From positions 1-5,155 of the forward strand of contig JAEVYW010000302.1 in NCBI GenBank assembly GCA_023392555.1: 5,155 bases of DNA, given 5' to 3'. The position numbers were made by a program, and so were the translations under genes. The notes under the pieces were generated by a model. It made no database searches, was not told the origin of the DNA, and was given only the letters and a program-made list of their open reading frames with translations. Shown here in pieces: positions 1 to 5,155 of the stretch. This DNA is from Pseudomonadota bacterium. Its GTDB lineage: Bacteria > Pseudomonadota > Alphaproteobacteria > Sphingomonadales > Sphingomonadaceae. Positions within the stretch are counted from its first letter, which is position 1. Each line of letters opens with the position of its first letter.

Positions 1-839
1 ACGCTCGTCTGCTCCCCAGTTTCGAACGAGCCCTCAAAAACCACAAACTGGGCGTCGTCTATCAACCGAAGATTAGCCTGAAGGACGGCCATCTCACCCG
101 GGTCGAAGCGCTGGTCCGCTGGGAGGATCCTGAACTCGGTTCGATCCCGCCCTCGCGCTTTGTACCACTCGCCGAGCAGCACGGCCTGATCGACCCGCTT
201 ACCGAATGGGGACTTCGAACGGCACTTCGGCAGTGGCGCAAGTGGCAAGACCAGGGGCTCGACACCCGGCTTGCATTCAATATCTCAGCCGTAAGCCTTC
301 AGCGTCTCGATTTTCCGGATCTGGTCGAGCGCATGTGCGCGGCGCTCAAGGTGCCCACGGAGTGCCTGGTGCTCGAGCTCACCGAGGGTGCCACGCAGCC
401 ACTCATCAAGCTGATGGACACGCTGACGCGGTTCCGGATCAAGGGCATGGGCCTTGCCATCGACGATTTCGGCACCGGCTTTTCATCGCTGATGCAGCTC
501 CGCCAATTGCCGTTCACCGAAGTGAAAATCGACCGGTCTTTCGTGGCCGACCTCCCGCATGCTCATGACTCACGGCTGATCGTCCGCAGCATCGTGGAGC
601 TGGCGCACGGCCTAGGGCTGATCGCAACTGCGGAGGGCGTCGAAACCGTCGACCAGCTTCGCGCGGTGCACGAGCTGGGCTGCGATGTCGTCCAGGGTTA
701 CCTGGTTTCGCCGCCGCTGAATGGCGACGAGCTCATTCCGTGGAAGGCGGAGTTTCGGAAGCGTTGGCCGTCGCTTCTGACCGACGAGAGCCTCGAGCTA
801 TGGAGCAACATCGAAGCGGACACCCTGGGCCAAGGGTAG
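1..839 (+). CDS. EAL-domain cyclic-di-GMP phosphodiesterase (C-terminal part, 5' end outside window)
   Basis: The reading frame enters from the left edge (first full codon at base 3) and ends at TAG 837-839, giving 278 visible residues. EAL enzymes hydrolyse the second messenger c-di-GMP to pGpG and so favour motile over sessile behaviour. The domain fills about residues 5-245. Its signature residues are all present: YQPK then E35-A-L, N93 in the NIS motif, E125 in ELTE, D154-D155 in the DDFGTGFSSL loop, K175 in KIDRSF, E211 in AEGVET and Q231 in QGY. Catalytic activity is therefore expected, unlike degenerate EAL receptors. A tail of about 35 residues follows, and its end overlaps the convergent dehydrogenase gene. 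Many such proteins carry GGDEF, PAS, response-regulator or membrane sensor domains upstream; which one applies here cannot be seen, so neither the full length nor the signal sensed is known. Confidence 0.93.
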   Translation, partial: ARLLPSFERALKNHKLGVVYQPKISLKDGHLTRVEALVRWEDPELGSIPPSRFVPLAEQHGLIDPLTEWGLRTALRQWRKWQDQGLDTRLAFNISAVSLQRLDFPDLVERMCAALKVPTECLVLELTEGATQPLIKLMDTLTRFRIKGMGLAIDDFGTGFSSLMQLRQLPFTEVKIDRSFVADLPHAHDSRLIVRSIVELAHGLGLIATAEGVETVDQLRAVHELGCDVVQGYLVSPPLNGDELIPWKAEFRKRWPSLLTDESLELWSNIEADTLGQG

Positions 840-2270
840 ATCGGTGCCGTAATTCACCGTGTTGGTCTGTCGCCGCATGTAGGCGCGCCAGCTGTCCGAG
901 CCGCTCTCCCGCCCGCCGCCGGTTTCCTTCTCGCCGCCGAACGCTCCGCCGATTTCGGCGCCCGACGGTCCGATGTTGACGTTGGCGATCCCGCAATCCG
1001 ATCCCGCAGCCGACTGAAAAAGCTCCGCCTCGCGCAGGTCCGATGTGAAGATTGATGAGCTGAGCCCCTGAGGAACCCCGTTGTTGAGCGCGATCGCTTC
1101 CTCGATCGTCCGGTAGCGGAGAATGTAGAGGATAGGCGCGAAGGTTTCAGTCAGGACCGAACCATCCTGCGTCGGCACTTCGACGATCGCGGGACGGACA
1201 TAGACGCCGCCATCCACCGCATCGATGCGCTCCGCCTTCCCATCGAGGACGCGGTTCATCGCGTCGAGCGCGGCCGCGTCGATCAGCGGCCCAACCAATG
1301 TATCGCTTTCACGCGGATCGCCGACCTTCACGCGTGCGAACAGCGACTTCACGCGGCCGACCAGTTCATCCGCGATGCTCTCGTGGACGATCAGGCGCCG
1401 GAGAGTGGTGCAGCGCTGGCCTGCGGTCCCGGCAGCCGAAAACAGGATGGCGCGTTCGGCGAGGTCGAGGTCGGCGCTTGGTGCAACGATCATTCCATTG
1501 TTGCCGCCAAGCTCGAGCAGCACGCGCCCGAATCGTTGCGCGACGCGCGGACCGACACTTCGGCCCATCGCCGTCGATCCCGTGGCGGAGACAAGCGAGA
1601 TGCGCGTGTCGTCCACTAGCGCCTCACCGACGTCGCGCCCGCCCTGGACGATCTGAAGCAGTCCGTCCGGCGCATCGCCAAAGCGTTCGATGGCGCGATT
1701 GGCGAGCGCCATCACAGCAGCCGCTGTCAGCGGAGTCTTCTCGCTCGGCTTCCAGATCACCGGATCGCCGCACACCAAGGCCAGCGCCGCGTTCCACGCC
1801 CAAACCGCGACCGGGAAGTTAAACGCCGTGATCACGCCGACCGGGCCGAGCGGATGCCATTGCTCCATCATTCGGTGCATCGGGCGTTCGCTGGCGATGG
1901 TGAGTCCGTAGAGCTGGCGCGACAGGCCGACGGCGAAGTCACAGATGTCGATCATCTCCTGGACCTCGCCGAGGCCCTCCTGAAGGATCTTGCCAGCCTC
2001 CAGCGTGACCAGCCGCGCAAGCGGCTCCTTCGCCGCACGAAGCTCTTCGCCCAGCAAGCGGACGAGATCGCCACGCCGCGGAGCCGGGACGGTGCGCCAG
2101 TTGAGAAATGCAGCCCGAGCTTGGGAGCACGCGGACTCAACCTGTGCCGCATCTGCGGGCGCGACGCTTCCGATTTGCTGACCGTCGATCGGCGAGCAGC
2201 TGACTAGGTCTCCTGAGTCTTGGACGCCAAGCTGTTGCAGCAGCGCGGCCGCTTCCTGCGCGGTGCTCAT
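798..2270 (-). CDS. amaB: ALDH7-family alpha-aminoadipic semialdehyde / L-piperideine-6-carboxylate dehydrogenase
   Basis: A 490-residue NAD(P)-dependent aldehyde dehydrogenase, expected to be cytoplasmic. Family members oxidise alpha-aminoadipic semialdehyde (in equilibrium with piperideine-6-carboxylate) to 2-aminoadipate in lysine or pipecolate catabolism. Visible landmarks are N151 in the AFNFP oxyanion motif, K174 in WKPSEK, the G231-S-T cofactor turn, general base E253 in LELGGNN, nucleophile C287 in GTAGQRCTT and E376 in ETFAPI. LELGGNN, the GGGRESGSD stretch near 451-459 and the C-terminal DLPLAQG are hallmarks of ALDH7 rather than other ALDH families. R286 and probably E105 match the residues that anchor the aminoadipate end in human ALDH7A1. 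The ATG at 2270 is chosen because it overlaps the upstream stop as ATGA, follows a GGGAG ribosome site and gives the family's usual N-terminus; the frame stays open 24 codons further upstream but only inside the aminotransferase gene. The segment after GPLI is about 9 residues shorter than in ALDH7A1. The symbol follows the Pseudomonas name; substrate is inferred from family. Confidence 0.93.
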   Translation of the reverse strand: MSTAQEAAALLQQLGVQDSGDLVSCSPIDGQQIGSVAPADAAQVESACSQARAAFLNWRTVPAPRRGDLVRLLGEELRAAKEPLARLVTLEAGKILQEGLGEVQEMIDICDFAVGLSRQLYGLTIASERPMHRMMEQWHPLGPVGVITAFNFPVAVWAWNAALALVCGDPVIWKPSEKTPLTAAAVMALANRAIERFGDAPDGLLQIVQGGRDVGEALVDDTRISLVSATGSTAMGRSVGPRVAQRFGRVLLELGGNNGMIVAPSADLDLAERAILFSAAGTAGQRCTTLRRLIVHESIADELVGRVKSLFARVKVGDPRESDTLVGPLIDAAALDAMNRVLDGKAERIDAVDGGVYVRPAIVEVPTQDGSVLTETFAPILYILRYRTIEEAIALNNGVPQGLSSSIFTSDLREAELFQSAAGSDCGIANVNIGPSGAEIGGAFGGEKETGGGRESGSDSWRAYMRRQTNTVNYGTDLPLAQGVRFDVAP

Positions 2271-3421
2271 ACGAACAGCTCCCGAGCCCTGGCCATCGCC
2301 GCTACGCCCGCTTCGATGGTCTCGTCGCGCTTGGCGAAACACAGGCGGACAAGATGTTTTGCGGGATCACTTTCAGCAAAAGCTGAGATTGGCACGACCG
2401 CGACACCCGCTTTCTCGACCGCGCTTTTCGCGAAAGTCTCGTCGTCGGCATCGATGCCTGAAGCCCGCAAATCTACGCACATGAAGTAGGTCGACGCCGG
2501 GTCGATGACTGCGAAGCCCGCGTCCGTCAGGCCGTCCTTGATCTTGCCGAGTGCGCGCGTGAAGCGCTGCCGCATCGGTGCAATCCACTCGTCCCCGTCG
2601 TTCAGGCCGAAGGCCACCGCCGCCTGGAGATTGGGTGCAGTCGCGAAGGTCAGGAACTGATGGGCCTTGGCAATGACCGACGCCTTCTCGGGCGGCGCAA
2701 CGATCCAGCCGACCTTCCATCCCGTAAGCGAGAAGATCTTGCCCGCGGACCCCGCCTTCAGCGTCCGCGCTGCCATACCCGGCAGCGAAGCGATCGGCGT
2801 GAACTCCTGCTGGCCGAGCAGGATATGCTCCCACACCTCATCGGCGATGACCGTCAGGTCATGCGCAATCGCGGCGTCGGCAATGAGCTGAAGCTCGTCG
2901 ACGCCGTAAAGCCGTCCAGTCGGATTGTGCGGATTGTTGAAGACGATTGCCCGTGTCCGGTCGGTGATCGCGGCCGCGATTTTGTCGGCGTCAATCCGCC
3001 ATTCCGGCGGATCGAGCGCAATCTCGACCGGAACAGCGCCGGCCCGACGGATGGTCGGCGCATAGCTGTCATAAGCAGGCGTGAAGATGATGACCTCGTC
3101 GCCCGGCTCGACAGTCGCGAGGATCATCGCGCCAAGAGCCTCGGTCGCACCGCTGGTGACGCAGACATGATCCGCGCTCAGCTGCTGTCCGAAGTGCCGC
3201 CCGTAATGCGCCGCGATCGCCTCGCGCAGCTGCGGCAAGCCCCGTGACGGAGCGTATTGGTTGGAGCCCTCGGTGACCGCCCGCGCGGCTTCTTGCAGGA
3301 TCTCATCCGGCCAGCCGAAGTCTGGAAAGCCCTGCCCCAGGTTCACCGCACGATGCTTCGCGGCGGCGAGCGACATTCGCTCGAACACGCTGACCGGCAT
3401 CTTCTCGTACAATGGATTCAC
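2267..3421 (-). CDS. PLP-dependent class I/II aminotransferase (kynurenine / methionine aminotransferase-like)
   Basis: A 384-residue fold-type I transaminase, with relatives among kynurenine/glutamine aminotransferases, cysteine-S-conjugate beta-lyases and methionine aminotransferase YbdL. Visible features are N-terminal NLGQGFPDF (27-35), the SGATEAL phosphate-side turn (90-96), N166 in NPHNPTG, D194 in DEVWEH pairing with the pyridine nitrogen, Schiff-base K228 in SAGKIFSLTGWK, and R359 in VRLCF, which should bind the substrate carboxylate. W197 stands where many relatives have the PLP-contacting Tyr. The GTG at 3421 is preferred: it forms a GTGA overlap with the racemase stop, has GGAG 7 bases upstream, and starts a VNPLYEKMP N-terminus of the expected kind. 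An ATG at 3400 is possible but less well placed, and the open frame up to 3691 merely shadows the racemase. Lying just before an aminoadipic semialdehyde dehydrogenase, it may transaminate 2-aminoadipate; the true amino acid substrate cannot be read from sequence, and this subgroup is often misnamed. Confidence 0.9.
   Translation of the reverse strand: MNPLYEKMPVSVFERMSLAAAKHRAVNLGQGFPDFGWPDEILQEAARAVTEGSNQYAPSRGLPQLREAIAAHYGRHFGQQLSADHVCVTSGATEALGAMILATVEPGDEVIIFTPAYDSYAPTIRRAGAVPVEIALDPPEWRIDADKIAAAITDRTRAIVFNNPHNPTGRLYGVDELQLIADAAIAHDLTVIADEVWEHILLGQQEFTPIASLPGMAARTLKAGSAGKIFSLTGWKVGWIVAPPEKASVIAKAHQFLTFATAPNLQAAVAFGLNDGDEWIAPMRQRFTRALGKIKDGLTDAGFAVIDPASTYFMCVDLRASGIDADDETFAKSAVEKAGVAVVPISAFAESDPAKHLVRLCFAKRDETIEAGVAAMARARELFV
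2279..2283 (-). promoter_or_regulatory. Ribosome binding site of the ALDH7 gene
   Basis: GGGAG on the minus strand lies 8 bases before the ATG at 2270, inside the last codons of the aminotransferase. With the ATGA overlap it fixes the dehydrogenase start and implies coupled translation. Confidence 0.7.
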
Positions 3422-4506
3422 AAAAGCGCTCCGCTGGCCCGCAACTCTACAATTTGCTCGCGGCGATAGCCCAGTTCGAGAAGGATGGTCTCCGCGTCCT
3501 CGCCTTCTTGGCGCGGCGGGTCCGGCCGATCGGTCACAGTGTCGGAGTATCGCGGCGCAGGCGCAGGCTGGAACACTCCATCGAGGTCGACGAACGCTCG
3601 CCTTGCGATGTGCTGCGGATGCACCGGGGCTTCCTCGAGGTCCAGGACAGGAGCGACGCAGGCATCGGTGCCCGCGAAATGCGCGACCCAATCGTCACGG
3701 CTGCGCGTGGCGATGACTCGCGCGATGTCCTCGCGCGGCGCGGCGATGTCCAGCGCCAGACCTTTGAACAGGGCCTTCTGGAATTGCGGCTCGATTGCGC
3801 CAATCGCGACGAACTTGCCGTCGGCGCAGCGGTACACGCCGTAGGTCGGCGTTCCTCCGTCGAGCAGGTTTGCTTCGCGCTCATTGGTCACCAGGCCCGC
3901 TGCGTGGAGGCCGTAGGTCATCGCGCCGATCAGCGCCGCGCCTTCGCTCATCGCGGCGTCGAGGACCTGCCCCTTGCCGCCGCGCTGAACCGCGAGCAGC
4001 GCCGAAACCATGCCGAACGCGAGCATCATCCCGCCGCCAGCATAATCGCCGATGTAATTGCCCGGCACGGCGGGTAGCTCCTTCGGACCAATGCCATGGA
4101 GCAGACCTGACACCGCGACATAATCGATGTCGTGCCCCGCCTCCTGCGCGAGCGGACCGTTCTGCCCCCAGCCGGTGACGCGTCCATAGACCAGCTTCGG
4201 ATTGTCCTTGAGCATGTCTTCCGGGCCGAGCCCGAGCCGCTCCATCACGCCCGGCCGGTAGCCTTCGATCAACCCGTCACAGCGCGACGCAAGCTGCCGC
4301 ACGATTTCGCGCGCATCGTCCGTTTTGAGGTCGAGGGAAATGCTTCTGCGCGAGCGGCGCAGGGGGTCGTTCTCGAACCCGATCATCCCGGCGCGCTCGA
4401 CGCGGATCACTTCCGCGCCGTGGTCCGCGAGCATCATCCCCGCAAACGGCGCCGGTCCGATCCCCGCCATCTCGACAATCCGGATGCCGTGCAGAGGACC
4501 GGCCAT
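3418..4506 (-). CDS. Alpha-methylacyl-CoA racemase (AMACR/MCR type, CoA-transferase family III fold)
   Basis: A 362-residue protein, the same size as mycobacterial MCR (about 360). AMACR interconverts the R and S forms of 2-methylacyl-CoA thioesters so that methyl-branched or sterol-side-chain acyl-CoAs can enter beta-oxidation. The family III signature starts at the N-terminus (GIRIVEMAGIGPAPFAGMMLAD, about 7-28), with SLDLK at 57-61 and GRVTGWGQNGP at 108-118. The racemase-specific catalytic residues are in place: H125 in AGHDIDY, D154 in GDYAGGGM and E239 in GAIEPQF, matching H126, D156 and E241 of mycobacterial MCR. LLDGG and the GAIEPQF block favour racemase over true CoA-transferases such as formyl-CoA or glutarate CoA-transferase, whose nucleophile is an Asp. 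The ATG lies 6 bases past the methyltransferase stop, with AAGGA 11 bases upstream; the stop overlaps the aminotransferase start. Databases often label such proteins only as CoA transferase. Confidence 0.92.
   Translation of the reverse strand: MAGPLHGIRIVEMAGIGPAPFAGMMLADHGAEVIRVERAGMIGFENDPLRRSRRSISLDLKTDDAREIVRQLASRCDGLIEGYRPGVMERLGLGPEDMLKDNPKLVYGRVTGWGQNGPLAQEAGHDIDYVAVSGLLHGIGPKELPAVPGNYIGDYAGGGMMLAFGMVSALLAVQRGGKGQVLDAAMSEGAALIGAMTYGLHAAGLVTNEREANLLDGGTPTYGVYRCADGKFVAIGAIEPQFQKALFKGLALDIAAPREDIARVIATRSRDDWVAHFAGTDACVAPVLDLEEAPVHPQHIARRAFVDLDGVFQPAPAPRYSDTVTDRPDPPRQEGEDAETILLELGYRREQIVELRASGALL
3429..3432 (-). promoter_or_regulatory. Ribosome binding site supporting the GTG start of the aminotransferase
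   Basis: GGAG on the minus strand sits 7 bases before the GTG at 3421, within the 3' end of the racemase gene. The in-frame ATG at 3400 has only a GAGAAG directly against it, too close to serve well, so this site decides in favour of GTG. Confidence 0.65.
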
Positions 4507-4512
4507 CGGGCG

Positions 4513-5155
4513 TCAGATCCTTACGGCTCGGACGACGGCAGCGCGTCCGACGGGGGGAACATCGACGTGCCCTGCGAAGGTAACTTTCGCCCCGGCGTCG
4601 CTGAACATGCGCTCGACCGTGGAAATTCGCTGAGGATTGTCGAACTCGGGCGAGAGCATGTCGAACGTATCGAGCACCACCCATTCTCGCAGCTGCTGCG
4701 CGCTCAAGTTCGGCGGAAGCGTTCCTTGAATGTCGCAGATTGGAAGGAACCGATTGAGGACGTTGAGCCGGGCCTTTCGCAAACCCTTGGACAAGCCGAT
4801 CAGCCAGTCGGCGTTGCGGTCGATGAGCCGGAGTAGGCGCTCGTGGCTCATCCGCTTTGTGATCGGTCGCAGCAAATATTTCGCGTGCAGCTTCGTCCAG
4901 AAACCCCTGATGCAATAGAAGTCGACGACGATCTCGCCGCCGGGCTTGGCCATCGCAACCAGTGAGCGAACCGATGCGGCGAAGTCAGGCGTATGCTGCA
5001 GAACGCCCAGGCACAGCACCTTGTCGAAGCTCGCCTTCTGGAAAGGCAGTTCGTAGATGCTGGCCTGGAACAAATGGAATCGCGACGGCGCGATCTCTCC
5101 GTTGGTCGCCATGTTAGCGTCGACCGACGTCGAATAATCCACACTGTAGAGATTG
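4513..5155 (-). CDS. Class I SAM-dependent methyltransferase (C-terminal part, 5' end outside window)
   Basis: The frame enters from the right edge (first full codon read at 5154-5152) and ends at TGA 4515-4513, giving 213 visible residues; no start codon is seen. The GTG at 5142 is internal, since the frame continues upstream as NLYSVDYS, the beta-2 strand with the acidic residue (D6) that normally holds the SAM ribose. Next come YELPF (34-38), FDKVLCLGVLQHTPDF (43-58) and the AKPGGEIVVDF strand (69-79), typical class I Rossmann methyltransferase motifs. Motif I, the glycine-rich loop, lies outside the window. The C-terminal half has a basic helical insertion, then LDTFDMLSP and a final strand with GRAAVVRAVR. 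That C-terminal pattern recalls methyltransferases in polysaccharide and lipopolysaccharide clusters, but the acceptor is unknown. The residue before IYELPF, often Asp for adenine contact, is Ser here. It is the most upstream visible gene of the minus-strand run. Confidence 0.85.
   Translation of the reverse strand, partial: NLYSVDYSTSVDANMATNGEIAPSRFHLFQASIYELPFQKASFDKVLCLGVLQHTPDFAASVRSLVAMAKPGGEIVVDFYCIRGFWTKLHAKYLLRPITKRMSHERLLRLIDRNADWLIGLSKGLRKARLNVLNRFLPICDIQGTLPPNLSAQQLREWVVLDTFDMLSPEFDNPQRISTVERMFSDAGAKVTFAGHVDVPPVGRAAVVRAVRI
4518..4522 (-). promoter_or_regulatory. Ribosome binding site of the racemase gene
   Basis: AAGGA on the minus strand lies 11 bases before the ATG at 4506, in the last codons of the methyltransferase. 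The spacing is slightly long, but it is the best purine-rich match nearby, and it supports initiation just after the upstream stop. Confidence 0.5.

Noticed and set aside
206..568. Plus-strand open frame of 120 codons within the EAL gene
   Set aside because: It is out of frame with the EAL domain, whose catalytic motifs run continuously through this stretch.
822..837. Short inverted repeat ACCCT/AGGGT around the EAL stop codon as a terminator
   Set aside because: The stem is only 5 base pairs and no T-run follows on either strand, so it does not make a convincing intrinsic terminator.
3422..3691. N-terminal extension of the aminotransferase frame by 90 codons
   Set aside because: It runs wholly inside the racemase gene, is rich in Arg, Pro and Ala as expected of an out-of-frame read, and lacks the family's N-terminus; the GTG at 3421 has a ribosome site and a stop-start overlap.
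4132..4836. Plus-strand open frame of 234 codons across the racemase-methyltransferase junction
   Set aside because: It is antisense to two well-recognised genes, has no recognisable motif and an Arg/Pro-rich composition typical of shadow frames in GC-rich DNA. The same applies to the plus-strand frames at 2660-3247 and 3412-4077.
4277..4915. Minus-strand open frame of 212 codons in another frame of the methyltransferase and racemase
   Set aside because: Its composition is dominated by Arg and Ala with no domain, and it overlaps two genes whose conserved motifs are clear in the correct frames.
5140..5142. GTG as the start codon of the methyltransferase
   Set aside because: The frame stays open to the window edge, and the residues before it complete the conserved LYSVDYS strand, so the gene begins outside the window.

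Overview
The window is GC-rich, gene-dense bacterial chromosome with no intergenic gap longer than a few bases. It holds five protein-coding genes, two of them cut by the window edges. The protein types and the tightly packed, overlapping gene style suggest an alphaproteobacterium. The aminotransferase and ALDH7 sequences look like those of sphingomonads, but that is an impression from memory and not a search result.

Plus strand, left edge to 839: the C-terminal 278 residues of a cyclic-di-GMP phosphodiesterase (EAL domain). All the metal-binding and catalytic residues are present, and whatever precedes the EAL domain lies outside the window.

Minus strand, right edge to 798: four genes read leftward with no space between them. 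In transcription order they are a class I SAM-dependent methyltransferase (start outside the window), an alpha-methylacyl-CoA racemase of the CoA-transferase family III fold, a PLP-dependent fold-type I aminotransferase, and an ALDH7-type aldehyde dehydrogenase (alpha-aminoadipic semialdehyde / piperideine-6-carboxylate dehydrogenase). Methyltransferase and racemase are 6 bases apart. The racemase stop and aminotransferase start share GTGA, and the aminotransferase stop and dehydrogenase start share ATGA. This is the layout of one transcript with translational coupling.

The last two genes fit consecutive steps of lysine (or pipecolate) breakdown: the dehydrogenase makes 2-aminoadipate, which a transaminase would convert to 2-oxoadipate. 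The racemase points to methyl-branched acyl-CoA metabolism, and the methyltransferase resembles those seen in surface-glycan clusters, so a single pathway for all four is not established. The dehydrogenase and EAL genes converge and overlap by 42 bases at their 3' ends. I saw no RNA gene, mobile element, CRISPR array, convincing promoter or intrinsic terminator, and no clear sign of an undescribed system.
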